Assembly: GCA_965153355.1 (NCBI GenBank)
Contig: OZ231128.1
Span: forward strand, 41,912,001 to 41,976,000
Direction: 5' to 3'
Length of the DNA stretch: 64,000 nt
Source: Flaccisagitta enflata
Taxonomy: Eukaryota > Chaetognatha > Sagittoidea > Aphragmophora
Both the position numbers and the translations under genes were made by a program. Positions 24,393-34,916 of this stretch are shown here, piece by piece (position 1 is the stretch's first letter; each line of letters opens with the position of its first letter). The notes below the pieces were generated by a model that had not been told where the DNA came from, ran no database searches, and saw only the letters and a list, made by a program, of their open reading frames with translations.

Positions 24393-24463
<71 letters not shown>

Positions 24464-24555
24464 ATTGAAACCCTCGAACCCTAGACTCATTTCCGTCATT
24501 TAGACCGAGAATTGAGCCTACTCATTTACTCTTTGACCCCCCCCTCAAAGAGATT
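23896..24555 (+). promoter_or_regulatory. Leader of BEL/Pao element
   Basis: Untranslated leader with two imperfect copies of a unit around CTGCCGTATC...GAATACGAG (about 24111-24165 and 24186-24230), and a (TC)n array at 24395-24460. No gene is seen. Confidence 0.6.
24395..24460. repeat. (TC)n microsatellite inside the BEL/Pao leader
   Basis: About 33 TC units between the 5' LTR and gag of the retrotransposon. Confidence 0.95.
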
Positions 24556-26970
24556 ATGGCCTCAAAGTCGGTATTCACGGGTCCAGCCCCAGGAGACCGC
24601 TTTGCCCGTCGACTTGTTTTAGACATTGTTCGAAATATCGAATTCTTCATCAACGATCGTGATGAAGCAATAGCGGCAAATGACCCAATTCTGATTCAAC
24701 AAGTGAATCAAACGCGAATTAGCATAGAACAAACGGCCAATGAATTACGAAGGATGGAAAACATCCCTGAGAACTTGGTCAGCCGCGTCAGAGATGCACT
24801 GACTAGAGCCGATTCACTTCTTGTGAATTATGAACCCATAGAGCCCCAGATTCACTCAGATGAATCTAGGGGAGACAGAACCCAGGATGAGGGAAGAAAC
24901 TCCCCCCCTCCTCCACCCAATGAAGATGTCGAGGCTCTCCTCTACCCAGGGCGAGAGACCTCACATCGCTCAACCCGACCACTGTCTGAGGCCTCCCTCC
25001 CCATCAGTAGTCACCATTCCCACGGTGCTGCCTCAGAATTTTTCGAAACACGAGACCATGTCTCTGGCTCAGGCTCTAGAGGCCACAGCTCTATCTCCCC
25101 ATCCTCTTCCCGTCACATGGACGCTGAGGCTGCGGCCCAAGCAGCTCAAAGACAAATTGATGATGCACGTGACAGACTCGAATCTGAAGCCGATCGACTT
25201 CAGGCAGAAAGAGAGAGGATGGCAAGAGAACACCAAATCGAAGAAAGAGAGCTGGAGAGGAGACAGAGACGGCTGAATGCAGAAAGGCGAAATGCCGATT
25301 CCCTTGAACAGGCTCGCATCCGCGACCAACAAGAAAATGACCAAGAGTTATCCTCCCACAGAGCAGGCTTAACTCGAGATTGGGTAGACAATCAGGCCCA
25401 ATTCCAACCCACGACTTCGACCCCAGCAGCGGCCTTGACCCGCACACCCCCTGTGCTTAATCACACCCCCAGATCTGCAGCACACCAAGCAACCCCTGCA
25501 GGTGTGCAGCAGCATCAACCCTTCGTGCAGCAGCCGCATATCCCAATGCCGCAGCAGCAATCACAAGATCCCCAGCTGTTGCAATTGATTCAACAAATGC
25601 AACAACAGATGCAGCTGCAGTCCCAACAGATGCAGCAGCAGATGCAACAAATTCGACAGGAGTTTAGACAGCAAACACCCCCTCCAGGGTTGCAGCCAGG
25701 CGCACCACCTTTTCTCCCAACTGGTGCTGCACCATCCCCATCACCTTCACAGGCTGGAGGCCATCTAGGCTTGGCAGCCACACCCTCCTTGTTGCAAGGG
25801 GGCAATCCAATTCAGTCACTCCTTACAGTGAATCTTAGATCCCACGCTAGAGACCTTATGATTCAAGGGCGTCCTCCCAAAGAAAATCGTTTCTCAGGCG
25901 ATGACTCCCAAGACTTTGAATCCTTCATGACCCAGTTTGAGGCGGTCACCAAACTTGATGGGGTGACTGACCAAATGGTCTTCTCTGAGCTGAAATTTTG
26001 GACCCATGGTAACGCCAAAATTGCAGTCACTCAGTATGACAATGAGAAGGATCCCTCTGAAGCTTTGAGAAAAGCCAAAGCCCATCTTCGACGAGAATAT
26101 GGCCAGAGGGTCCTCACTGCCAGACAGATGTTGGATGGACTTCTGACTGGTGGAAAACTTGACCAGAAGGACACGGAATCAATTCGTGGCTTTGTGCTGA
26201 AATTGGAACAAGTCCACAGAAGGGCGGTTGAGACAGATCGCGAGAGAACTTTCTCAACCAGAGAGACCTACAGGGATATTCTCAGCGAGAAACTCCCCTT
26301 CTTCACCCACAAGTGGGCAAAAATCATTGAAGACAACGAGGAAAGAAAGTTCAACGACCCCACAGTGCGAGATCTTGGCTTTCTGGACTTCATCAATTAC
26401 TTGAGGAAGGCCAACAAAATCCTGATGTGCAAGGCAGGATTGTCAAATACCCCGGCACCTGCCACCAAAGAAGGTGCAGGCAAAGGTGCCAAAGGATCCA
26501 AAGTCGCCGCAACTTCAGCCCAGATTGCTGCAACTGGAGCAGAGGTTGCTGCAACCATGACCTCAAAGCCCAAGAACAAGGGACCACCCAAAGCAAACCC
26601 TTCCAAGACCTACGCTTCTGCATCCAAGCCTGGTGGCAAAGATGCAGACAGTTCGACCAGCCCCAGAGGCACCACACCAAAGAGCTGTGTTGCCTGCAAG
26701 ACTGGAACCCATGACCTGTCCAGTTGTCGAGAGTTCTTGAAACGCTCAGACACTGAAAAGCATGAACTTGTCAAGAAAAATGGTCTATGCTACTTGTGCT
26801 TCGCACACGGACATCTGTCAGCAAAGTGCCCCGAGAACATCGAGTGTACGAGTGCGGCAAAAGGCACAACACTGTCTTCCATAGGGAAGACCCTGAGAAA
26901 CACAAAGAAGATATCTGACTGGCGGCGGCGTATGGAGGCCCCGGAGCGATTCGCCCGATCGTCCCGGTGA
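24556..26970 (+). CDS. gag: BEL/Pao Gag polyprotein (3' end frameshifted)
   Basis: 804-residue frame from ATG 24556. Layout: disordered N-terminal third; charged coiled coil at about residues 188-265 (many E, R, Q); Gln-rich tract about 330-373 (repeats of QQMQ); conserved Gag domain of the DUF1759 type about 445-622; Lys/Ala/Pro linker; then C-x2-C...H...C and LCYLCFAHGH...C knuckles about 710-756. Gag assembles the particle and binds the genomic RNA. After the second knuckle, at about 26845, the cysteine/histidine pattern expected next continues in another frame, so the last residues of this frame are probably not native. The stop is at 26968-26970. Confidence 0.88.
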   Translation: MASKSVFTGPAPGDRFARRLVLDIVRNIEFFINDRDEAIAANDPILIQQVNQTRISIEQTANELRRMENIPENLVSRVRDALTRADSLLVNYEPIEPQIHSDESRGDRTQDEGRNSPPPPPNEDVEALLYPGRETSHRSTRPLSEASLPISSHHSHGAASEFFETRDHVSGSGSRGHSSISPSSSRHMDAEAAAQAAQRQIDDARDRLESEADRLQAERERMAREHQIEERELERRQRRLNAERRNADSLEQARIRDQQENDQELSSHRAGLTRDWVDNQAQFQPTTSTPAAALTRTPPVLNHTPRSAAHQATPAGVQQHQPFVQQPHIPMPQQQSQDPQLLQLIQQMQQQMQLQSQQMQQQMQQIRQEFRQQTPPPGLQPGAPPFLPTGAAPSPSPSQAGGHLGLAATPSLLQGGNPIQSLLTVNLRSHARDLMIQGRPPKENRFSGDDSQDFESFMTQFEAVTKLDGVTDQMVFSELKFWTHGNAKIAVTQYDNEKDPSEALRKAKAHLRREYGQRVLTARQMLDGLLTGGKLDQKDTESIRGFVLKLEQVHRRAVETDRERTFSTRETYRDILSEKLPFFTHKWAKIIEDNEERKFNDPTVRDLGFLDFINYLRKANKILMCKAGLSNTPAPATKEGAGKGAKGSKVAATSAQIAATGAEVAATMTSKPKNKGPPKANPSKTYASASKPGGKDADSSTSPRGTTPKSCVACKTGTHDLSSCREFLKRSDTEKHELVKKNGLCYLCFAHGHLSAKCPENIECTSAAKGTTLSSIGKTLRNTKKISDWRRRMEAPERFARSSR

Positions 26971-27451
26971 TCATTAAGTCGGGCGACTCGGAACGGACCA
27001 CATACGCCATGCTTGACTGCGCAGCAACGTCAAGCGCAGTTCTTTGAAACCCTCGATTCCATCAATGGAAAAATCTTCGAACTCCCTTGCAAATTATCTA
27101 CATTTGATAAGTGCGAGAGCAGTAGCAGGGATTTTGCCAACTTCAAATCCTGCCACTGGATAGATCCTTCACTCTTGAGGTGGAAAATGCCCTAGTTGGG
27201 ACCATTCTTACCACCGAGAGAGATAGAGCCCCCTAGAAATTCCCAAATTGAAAATATTCCCTACATGAAGGATGTTCATTTTGAGGAATTAGATGATGAC
27301 ACAATTGGTGTCATTTTGACGCGCGCTTTGCTTGGACTTGGACGCGCGGCAGAGACCGCTTCAATGCAATTGATGACCCCATAGCAATGAAACAAAGTTT
27401 GGATGGACCCTAATTGGCCCCCCTATCGACCCTTCGCCTTCAGGATCAGTC
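26845..27451 (+). pseudogene. Damaged protease and linker region of BEL/Pao
   Basis: Between gag and pol the coding signal is spread over all three frames. A protease-like active-site stretch (MLDCAATSSAV, about 27009-27041) lies in a frame different from both gag and pol and ends at TGA 27045. Further protein-like fragments follow in other frames up to about 27384. Several stops and shifts therefore separate gag from pol. The catalytic Asp is present, but the usual D-T/S-G context is D-C-A. Multiple small indels, in a recent insertion, suggest decay before transposition or consensus errors. Confidence 0.65.
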
Positions 27452-30400
27452 ATGGAGGCAGAGGTTTGCTTGTTAGACGTCCAAGGTCGATCTCTCCAAC
27501 AAGAGATTCGCACCATGTTTAGACATGACTTTATTATGTCTGGTCATGAAATCCAACCCCATGAAAAGATTCATCCCTCTGCCATGGATGACTTCAGTCT
27601 CCAGCAAATGGAAAATTCCATCGAGTTCGTCGAAACTCTTGGACATTACAAAGTACAGCCTCCATGGCGGGAAGGCCGTGAAGAGGCTGCTAAGACCCTT
27701 GGTGACGTTGACTCATTCGCCAACGCCCATGCTCGACTCATGAAAGAAATACCCAAGTTTAGAAAAGACCCTGCCAGAATGGAGGGCACCTTCAAACAGA
27801 TCCGTGAGACTCTGGGTGAAGGTCATGCCAGAAAGGTCATTGAAAGAAACTTGGATGGTCTTCCCAAGTGGTACATGCCCATCCACATCGTGACCCGTCC
27901 CGACAAACCTGGTAAATTCAGGATTTGTCAGGACGCGGCATCCAAAGTAAAAGGTGTCCATCTCAACGGACAACTCTGTGGAGGCCCAGACCTACTCAAC
28001 AGCTTGGTCGGGGTTCTCATGCGATTCCGGCGACACAAGGTAGCTGTGAGCGCTGATATCAAGAACTTTTTCCACATGATCCACGTCGCTGATGAAGATG
28101 TAGCAGCGTTTAGATTTCTCTTCTTCAAAGATGAATCTCTAAGGGAAATCGACGAAATAGAAAGCTTGGTCCACATCTTTGGAGCTTCCAGCTCACCTCC
28201 AGTGGCCAACTTCACCCTTAGATACCATGCCCATCGCATACGAGAAAAATATGGTGATGAGGTCTTTTGGCAGATCCTCCTGTCATTCTATGTGGACGAC
28301 TACATCTCAAGCTTCCCCTCTGTTGAAGAAGCCAAGGAGATGAGGAAAAAGCTCACTGCAGCATTGGCTGAGGGAGGCTTTTGCCTTACCAAGTGGGACT
28401 CTTCACACCCAGAAGTACTGGAAGATGATGAAGCCCCCAAAGAATCCTCTGAGATACCCCCTTTAGACACCACCATCGAAGAATCCAGGGTGAACTCTGA
28501 TTCACCTTTGGATGTTGCCAAAGAGCCATGTGAGGAACCAGACTCACCTGACCTTATTGACACCCTCATCAGCCAAGGAAAGCTGCCCAATGATGTTGCA
28601 TCAATTGAAGCAGCTCTCATCGATGAAGACTTCAGTGCTGAAACAAAACAGTTTCTCAAGCCAAACAATCCCGCAGCCGCTACTGACAAAGTGTTGGGAC
28701 TTGGGTATGATCGTGCAAACGATACCCTATTTGTGCGAACATCCAGGAAGAACAAAGAAAAGATCACAACACGAAGAGGGATACTCAAAGCTGTTGCAAG
28801 TGTCTTTGATCCCATTGGTTTGGCAGCTCCTTTTGTTTTGAAAGGAAAGCTTCTCCTTCAGAAAGCCAACGAAACCAACTTAGACTGGAACAAGGACCTT
28901 CCTGAAGACATCACAGAACCATTCAATGAATGGTGGGACTCTTTAGAAGGATTGAGAAACATCACCATCCCAAGATGTACCACAATCCCTGAATTTATAC
29001 GCCCTGACCGCAAAGTAGACCTAATTGTAAAGTGTGATGCAAGTTTCGAAGGCTACGGTGTTGTCGTCTACAAACGAGAATACTTTGAAGGTTGTGAAAA
29101 GGCCCATGTGTCCTTCGTCTTCGCTAAGGCTCATGTGGTACCTTCGGCTATGCACAAAGGAAAAGTCCCCAACCAAGAAGACCATGGAGATTCCATGCCC
29201 AGATTGGAACTGAATGCAGCAAGACTTGCTGCCATCATCCGCGACATGATTGTCCAACAATCTGGAGAACACTACGACAGGATCTTCATGTTCACTGACA
29301 GCGCCACTGTTCTGAAGTGGATCTATGATCTCGACAAAAAGTTTCGCACTTTTGAAAACTTCAGAGTTCGCAAGATCAGACTACTGACCGAGGTCTCTGA
29401 TTGGCGGCACATACCGTCTAAGCAGAACCCTGCTGATATTTGCTCTCATGGCCTCAGCGCCTATGATTCAGACTTGCCCAAGTGGCAGTTCTTCCTGCAT
29501 GGCCCGCATTGGTTGACCATGCCAGAGGAGTTCTGGCCCCCAGTCTGGCCTAATGAACCCCAACCGATCACCGTCAATGTTGCTGCAATCAGCACCTTTG
29601 CCAATGTCACCCCCGAAAGACTGATTGCAGTTAACGACAACAAGTCAAGAGCAAATACCAGCCCAGAACAAAGCTGGATACTCTCCTTAGCTGCAAAGCA
29701 CGACCTCTGGTCTCGAAAAGTCAAATTCGTGGCCAGATCCCAGAAACTGTTTCGGACCTTTCTTGAATTCCTGAAAAGAAAGGCCCAGAATCAAAGCCTG
29801 AAAGATTTGAAACACGACCAGACAGTGACTGTCTCCCAGTATCAAACTGCAGAGACTTGCCTCATCAGAGCCATCCAGCTCCACCATTTTGAACCTGAGA
29901 TTGCCACTCTCCTGAAAATGGGAGTGACAAACCCCAATGCCTATGCTGAGCTCAGGTCAAAAGTTTCCCGTCTGACCAGCCTCAACCCATATCTCGATGA
30001 AGATTTGGTATTGAGAGTTGGTGGCAGACTCCAAAATGCTGAGACAACCCCCTTCGATGCCAGATACCCCAGAATCTTGCCCAAGGATGACTGCAATGTC
30101 AACGCACTCATCAGACATGAGCATTTTAAGGTGGGACACGCAACAGTGAACCATACTTTCCATGCCATCAGATCCAAGTATTTCATTCTTGGTGGTAGAA
30201 CAACAGTAAGTGGCGTTCTTCGTTTCTGCGTCGCTTGCCAGAAACACGACAAAGCTCCCAGACCACAGAAAGAAGGTGACCTGCCCCTAGAAAGAGTTAC
30301 CCTTGTCAAGCCCTTTAGAGCCTCTGGCATAGATGTGTTTGGTCCCTTTGGGGTCAAACATGGCGGCAGGGCCACCCACAAAAGATGGGTTCTCCTGGTG

Positions 30401-31258
30401 ACCTGTTTGGCCACAAGAGCAGTCTTCCTCCTACCCCTGAAAGACATGACCACCCCAACGTTGATCAACGCTTTGATCAAATTTCACAACTTGTTTCCTG
30501 GTTTGGAAGTTGTGTACTCGGACAACGGTACCAACTTTAAAGGTGCAGAAAAGGACATCAAGGCAGCTGTTAAAGCTTGGAACAATGAACAAATCCAAGA
30601 ATCCCTCATGCTTAAAGGCATCAAGTGGAAGTGGGGCCCACCACACTGTCCTCACTTTGGCGGAGTGTGGGAGCGCCTGGTCAGATCAGCTAAGAGACAT
30701 CTCAAATTCATCCTGGAAAAGGACGACTTGAATGTTGACACTCTGGAGACAGCACTGATCCAAGTGTCTGCTATTCTCAACTCAAGACCACTGACCCATG
30801 CATCATCCGATGTCAATGACATGCAAGTCTTGTGTCCAGCAAATTTTCTGTATCCCTACACAATCACCCACTCTTCTACCACGATCCTTCCACCAATCCC
30901 CACAACTGGCGATTTCCTTCGATCAGCCTGGCGAGACGTGCGCCGCCTCGCTGACGAATTCAAGCAAAGATGGCACAAGGAGTATCTTCAGACCCTGTTG
31001 CCCCGCACAAAGTGGAAGAAGTCCACGCCACGACTCTACATCGGACAAATTGTTCTCTTGGTTGATGAACAACCCAGAGACGAGTGGAGAATTGCCCGGG
31101 TAGAGCGTCACATCTCAACTGATGAAACCCATGGCCGCAGGTACATGGTGAAAACCGCAGATGGCAAACTGTTTGAAAGACACCATCAACACCTAGTCCC
31201 CTTAGAACTTGAGTGCGAAGAACTTGAACGACAAGCAGTGGCTCACACATCGATGTGA
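27452..31258 (+). CDS. pol: BEL/Pao Pol: reverse transcriptase, RNase H, integrase
   Basis: 1268-residue open frame; the frame opens at 27377, so the ATG at 27452 is not necessarily the native start. Reverse transcriptase is at about residues 140-320, with the DIKNFFHMI motif and the catalytic YVDD at about 28289. A long acidic linker follows (residues ~325-400). RNase H lies around residues 525-655, with VKCDASFEGYG, an ELNAARLAA segment, MFTDSATVLKW and IPSKQNPADICSHG. Integrase has an H-H-C-C zinc site (30115-30240), then a DDE core with D in IDVFGPF, D in VYSDNGTNF and E in GVWERLVRSAKRH. The C-terminus is a DUF5641-type domain (WRIARV...GRRYMVKTADG). It copies the RNA genome into DNA and inserts it. 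All catalytic positions visible to me are intact. Confidence 0.93.
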   Translation: MEAEVCLLDVQGRSLQQEIRTMFRHDFIMSGHEIQPHEKIHPSAMDDFSLQQMENSIEFVETLGHYKVQPPWREGREEAAKTLGDVDSFANAHARLMKEIPKFRKDPARMEGTFKQIRETLGEGHARKVIERNLDGLPKWYMPIHIVTRPDKPGKFRICQDAASKVKGVHLNGQLCGGPDLLNSLVGVLMRFRRHKVAVSADIKNFFHMIHVADEDVAAFRFLFFKDESLREIDEIESLVHIFGASSSPPVANFTLRYHAHRIREKYGDEVFWQILLSFYVDDYISSFPSVEEAKEMRKKLTAALAEGGFCLTKWDSSHPEVLEDDEAPKESSEIPPLDTTIEESRVNSDSPLDVAKEPCEEPDSPDLIDTLISQGKLPNDVASIEAALIDEDFSAETKQFLKPNNPAAATDKVLGLGYDRANDTLFVRTSRKNKEKITTRRGILKAVASVFDPIGLAAPFVLKGKLLLQKANETNLDWNKDLPEDITEPFNEWWDSLEGLRNITIPRCTTIPEFIRPDRKVDLIVKCDASFEGYGVVVYKREYFEGCEKAHVSFVFAKAHVVPSAMHKGKVPNQEDHGDSMPRLELNAARLAAIIRDMIVQQSGEHYDRIFMFTDSATVLKWIYDLDKKFRTFENFRVRKIRLLTEVSDWRHIPSKQNPADICSHGLSAYDSDLPKWQFFLHGPHWLTMPEEFWPPVWPNEPQPITVNVAAISTFANVTPERLIAVNDNKSRANTSPEQSWILSLAAKHDLWSRKVKFVARSQKLFRTFLEFLKRKAQNQSLKDLKHDQTVTVSQYQTAETCLIRAIQLHHFEPEIATLLKMGVTNPNAYAELRSKVSRLTSLNPYLDEDLVLRVGGRLQNAETTPFDARYPRILPKDDCNVNALIRHEHFKVGHATVNHTFHAIRSKYFILGGRTTVSGVLRFCVACQKHDKAPRPQKEGDLPLERVTLVKPFRASGIDVFGPFGVKHGGRATHKRWVLLVTCLATRAVFLLPLKDMTTPTLINALIKFHNLFPGLEVVYSDNGTNFKGAEKDIKAAVKAWNNEQIQESLMLKGIKWKWGPPHCPHFGGVWERLVRSAKRHLKFILEKDDLNVDTLETALIQVSAILNSRPLTHASSDVNDMQVLCPANFLYPYTITHSSTTILPPIPTTGDFLRSAWRDVRRLADEFKQRWHKEYLQTLLPRTKWKKSTPRLYIGQIVLLVDEQPRDEWRIARVERHISTDETHGRRYMVKTADGKLFERHHQHLVPLELECEELERQAVAHTSM

Positions 31259-31638
31259 GTACACTCTCCCCTTTTTGTTCGGAGGAACCAAAATTTTCAT
31301 TTTTATGGCTCTTGCAGTACTTGATACATGTAACAAGCCAGAGCTCAGGACTGATTCATCAGGACTGACCCCCCTTTATCCCAATCTGATCATACCGTTA
31401 CAAACCCAGTCACGGAAACGTCACCCGTGACAGTGCTTCCCATACGGGCGGGGGCACTCGCTGTAAAACGTCACCTACAGCAGCACCATGCATACGGGCG
31501 GATGGTGCTTGGATGACGAATGAACCTGGCGGGACCTGGTGACATGATCCTGGATCCTCAAAGGCGGCCAGACAAGACATTTGATTGTCACTGGACGGCA
31601 CCGAGGATTGTCAACCCAACATCGCTTGACGGGCGGAG

Positions 31639-32047
31639 TGTTCGGTGCAGTCTCGAAAGACGATGCTGATGCGCAAGATCAACAAAGCCATACATTCCTT
31701 CGTATCGCGTATTGTACACCAAAGGACGCTTAAATGAAATGCTCTTCGATTTTACTTACATGAATTGTTTTAATGAACTCGAATCGTTATCAGCCATAAA
31801 CAAGGTGTGTATTTAGTTACGCTTGATTGATTGTATGTTTGATTGACGATTGCTTGACCGATTGATTGACATATTGACTGATTTTCTAGGTTTTAATCAT
31901 GTGTCTCTGTAACTCATTTCTTTTGCAGTATTGAATCTATCCTCGATGATCCATTCTAATACGTTTGCGGCTTTATTTGACTCTGACAAACTAGATAGGG
32001 ACATAGAAAGGGCGCTATCTAGTACATTTTCGATATCAGACCAAACA
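31639..32047 (+). repeat. 3' LTR of BEL/Pao element
   Basis: 409 bp copy of the 5' LTR. It is preceded by a purine-rich GACGGGCGGAG that may act as the polypurine tract. The 380 bases between the pol stop and this LTR are non-coding. Confidence 0.93.
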
Positions 32048-32052
32048 ATAAC

Positions 32053-32150
32053 TTAAAGTAAAATAAAAAAAAAAGTATGACGGACCGACGGACTGACAGA
32101 CCGACGGACCGACAAAGCGGGTTGTAGAGTCGCCTGCACGCGACTAAAAA
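32053..32150 (+). mobile_element. Right part of the short element split by BEL/Pao
   Basis: Core GACGGACCGACGGACTGACA and palindromic end GTCGCCTGCACGCGAC followed by TAAAAA. Complements 23246-23485. Confidence 0.7.
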
Positions 32151-32221
32151 TGAACATAAAGCATCAAGGAGTAAAAGCTTAATATTTTTTTGCATTTGAC
32201 ACTGTTCACGCTGTATAACAA

Positions 32222-32417
32222 AACAAGGCCAGATACACGGCTACCGAAGTCGCGTGCGGGTGGGCAGGGGCCATTTTTGAGGTCACCAGACCATTTGGGC
32301 AAGAGCAGTGAGGTCAAAAGAAATAAAATCATAAAAAAAAGTAAAGTGTGACGGACCAACCGACCGACCGACCGACCGACGGACAAAGTGGGTTGTAGAG
32401 TCGCGTGCACGCAACTA
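32222..32417 (+). mobile_element. Pearl/HINE-like short element copy
   Basis: CAAGGCCAGATACACGGCTA start, GCGGGTGGGCAGGGGC box, (GACC)n core, end GAGTCGCGTGCACGCAACTA. Well preserved. Confidence 0.7.
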
Positions 32418-32671
32418 AAAACCTTCAGATAGATATTCAGTCAAGTATGATGTAAAAGTGAAAAAAATACAATTTTTTGCAGTTTTCATATTCTACATAA
32501 GTCGGTCTTGTACCTGACTTGGTCTTGAAATGCTTAGTGGACATGGCAAATTTCAGAGCTTCCCTACATCCATCACTAGATGTAGATAATTAGATTTTAG
32601 AAATAAAATGCTCCTTATGTGTTGAAGATGGTCAGATATATTTTTTAGAAAACCCGGGAATAGTTTATCAA

Positions 32672-32837
32672 ACAAGGCCGGATACACGGCAATCCAGTCG
32701 CGGACGGTTGGGCAGGAGCAGTAATGCGAAAACCGCTCGGAATTCAAAAATGTGACGGACGGACCGACCGACGGACCGACTTACCGACCTACCGACCGAC
32801 ACGGCAAGGTGTAGAGTCGCGTGTCCGCGACTAAAAA
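32672..32837 (+). mobile_element. Pearl/HINE-like short element copy
   Basis: CAAGGCCGGATACACGGCAA start, GGTTGGGCAGGAGCAG box, mixed GACC/GACG core, end GAGTCGCGTGTCCGCGACTA. Very similar to 11703-11872. Confidence 0.7.
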
Positions 32838-32981
32838 TGCTAAATCATTATCTTTCAGAGATTTTTTCAGAATCTAATCGTCTTGATCAATTTTGAGTCA
32901 TGCTGTAAAGAAATGTTACAGTTAAGATGATTCATACTGTACATTTTATGATTTTGACATCATGTGAAAAGGGGAAACTTT

Positions 32982-33168
32982 TTAGTCGCGTGCTACGCGA
33001 CTCTATGAACCGCTATGTCGGTCGGTCAGTCGGTCGGTCGGTTGGTCTCCATTTGCTTTTTTTGGCGTTTCTGGGTGTTTTTTGCATTACTGCTCCTGCT
33101 TTTAGTTGTTTTATTTTTTGGTCTTTAGGTCTTTTAGTTTTTTAGTCTTCAAGACCGCACGCGACTTG
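32982..33168 (-). mobile_element. Pearl/HINE-like short element copy
   Basis: TTAGTCGCGTGCTACGCGAC end, GTCGGTCGGTCAGTCGG core, and a TTTTAGTC decay tail to GCACGCGACTTG. Confidence 0.55.
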
Positions 33169-33326
33169 TAACTTGAAACTGACATGATCCCTTAAAAAGA
33201 ATCATCAGCATCCACATCAAGTTAGAATAATTCTGACATGACCGCACGCGACTTGTAACTTGAAACTGACATGATCCCTTAAAAAGAATCATCAGCATCC
33301 ACATCAAGTTAGAATAATTCTAGAGG
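33152..33326. repeat. Perfect tandem duplication of ~88 bp
   Basis: The unit beginning GACCGCACGCGACTTGTAAC occurs twice head to tail without visible differences, so the duplication is very recent. Confidence 0.85.
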
Positions 33327-33396
33327 TTGCATTGCGCCAGATCAAGTTCCTGAGTACCAACAATTTTGTAAGTCGTCATCGTTTGTTCATCCTTGA

Positions 33397-33436
33397 ATGA
33401 TGGAAGACGCAAACTCCTCCACGTTGTTTGGCATGT
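33397..33436 (+). CDS. Candidate start exon of seven-transmembrane receptor 2
   Basis: ATG ATG GAA... encodes MMEDANSSTLFGM, then a strong GTAAGTATG donor in phase 1, which fits the next exon at 36292. NSS is a possible N-glycosylation site, as expected for an extracellular N-terminus. The exon is short, so the call rests on donor quality and phase. Confidence 0.45.
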
Positions 33437-33589
33437 GTAAGTATGATTTTTTTTGAAAATTTGTACATTTTTGCACAATCAATCTTGTCATAACGCTGGA
33501 TTGCGGGTAAAGCTGGGATATTTCAGAAATTGTTAAATATACTTACCACACCATTTTATCCACTAAAAGGTGTGTGCCAAACCCGTCCC

Positions 33590-34530
33590 TTCGCCACCAC
33601 ATCCAACCACTGGGCATTTAACCTATTCATTTACCGTCACGCCCATCCATGTTCTGTCACACCCATCCACTGGGGGCCACACTCGGGTGTGTCAATATAT
33701 AAAAGGTCTTTTGATCAGCTCATCATCATCAGGGAGTGTGAAGACACTAATTACAAGACACTTACCATTTTTATTTTTTTCAATTTCAATCATCTTCCGT
33801 TTTTTTAGCGCGAGTAAAGATTGTCAAAAATATATATACTTTTAGCGACTCTACCCAATTTTGTTGAAAATGAGACTGATATATCATTCAAAAAATTATG
33901 TTTTTTTTGTTACTATTTCTTCTTATGAAAAGTAAAATATTTTGACCAATTCTTTTAAGATTAAAGAATAAGATAAGAAATGGGTTCTGATTTTTATTCT
34001 TATGATCAAGAATCCTGATGCAAAACCAGCTGCACTACAATATACAAATTAGGGGCTAAATGGAGATTTGAAAAAAACGGAAGATGAATGAAACTAAGAA
34101 AAACAAAAATGGTAAGTACCTTAGAATTAGTGTCCCAACACTCCTTGATGATGACGATCTGATCAAAAAAGTTTTTTAAATTTTGACACACCCGAGGGCC
34201 ACACCCATCCATTGGCTAAAACATCCATCCACTGGGCGCCACACCCATCCACTGGGCGCCGCACCCATCCACTGGGGGCCGCTCCCATCCATTGGCCAAA
34301 AAAACATCCACTGGGCGTCAATCTGATCCATTTGCTGTCCTATCCATCCATTTGCTGCCACACCCATCCACCGGGGACGCCATCCATCTATGGGCGCCAC
34401 ACTCATCCACTGGGGGCCACACCCATCCACTGGGAACACCATCCATCCATTGGCGCGACACCAATTTGTCAGCTTGCCCATCCATCAGCCATAACTCTCC
34501 ATTGGAATTATCCATCCATTTTACACCATT
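33590..34530. repeat. 20-bp minisatellite interrupted by an inverted repeat
   Basis: Units of the CACCCATCCACTGGGCGCCA type at 33600-33690 and 34195-34520. Between them lies an inverted pair (33683-33812 and 34066-34197; TGTGTCAATATATAAAAG on one side, ACGGAAGATGAATGAAAC on the other). Units of the opposite strand (GGATGGGTGTGGCACCC type) are at 35510-35770. Confidence 0.7.
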
Positions 34531-34536
34531 GTCATA

Positions 34537-34712
34537 CAGTGGGACCCCGCCTCATCGGTCCCATTGGGACTGAAGATTTTTCACCTTTATCTCAGGATAA
34601 CCTTTAAAGAGAGATGAAATTACATTAAAAACTACCATTTGAGACCTCAAAATGATGACCTTTATTGATGGGGAACCTTTAAAAGCGAGGCTGTTATTGC
34701 GGGGTTCCACTG
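34537..34712. mobile_element. Mariner-like MITE (CAGTGGGACCCCGC ends)
   Basis: 176 bp with inverted ends CAGTGGGACCCCGC / GCGGGGTTCCACTG flanked by TA on both sides, the Tc1/mariner target. A related, interrupted copy is at 61836-62212. Confidence 0.75.
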
Positions 34713-34916
34713 TACTTTTATTTTGCAATAACCACTCACAAAAGAGTTTAAAGTGACTTTAGTGATCAATTGGCTGACAAACAAGTAACACAGTCTGACA
34801 GAATTATCTTGGCAGAGGTTAGGGGGTGGGAATGTGCGCTTTAGCACTTCACAACCGGAGCAATAAATAAAGCACGCATATCGGAGGGATGGTTGGACAG
34901 ACTGGCGGATGGAGAG

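Larger units (their letters stand above)
23486..32047 (+). mobile_element. BEL/Pao LTR retrotransposon, near full length
   Basis: 8.56-kb element with TG...CA LTRs (23486-23895 and 31639-32047) and a perfect 5-bp target duplication ATAAC at 23481-23485 and 32048-32052. By eye the LTRs differ at only three sites, so insertion is recent. The order is leader, gag (24556-26970), damaged protease region, pol (27452-31258), 3' LTR. No envelope-like gene is present. The DUF5641 tail after integrase and the DUF1759-type Gag are typical of BEL/Pao. It has inserted into an older short interspersed element: its left flank carries (GACTTAGAAT)n and its right flank the (GACCGACG)n core and palindromic end. 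Confidence 0.92.

Noticed and set aside
28300-28815. Minus-strand frame over pol
   Set aside because: Shadow of the retrotransposon polymerase frame.
33600-34520. CRISPR-like array of 20-bp repeats
   Set aside because: No spacers between units, eukaryotic context; it is a minisatellite.
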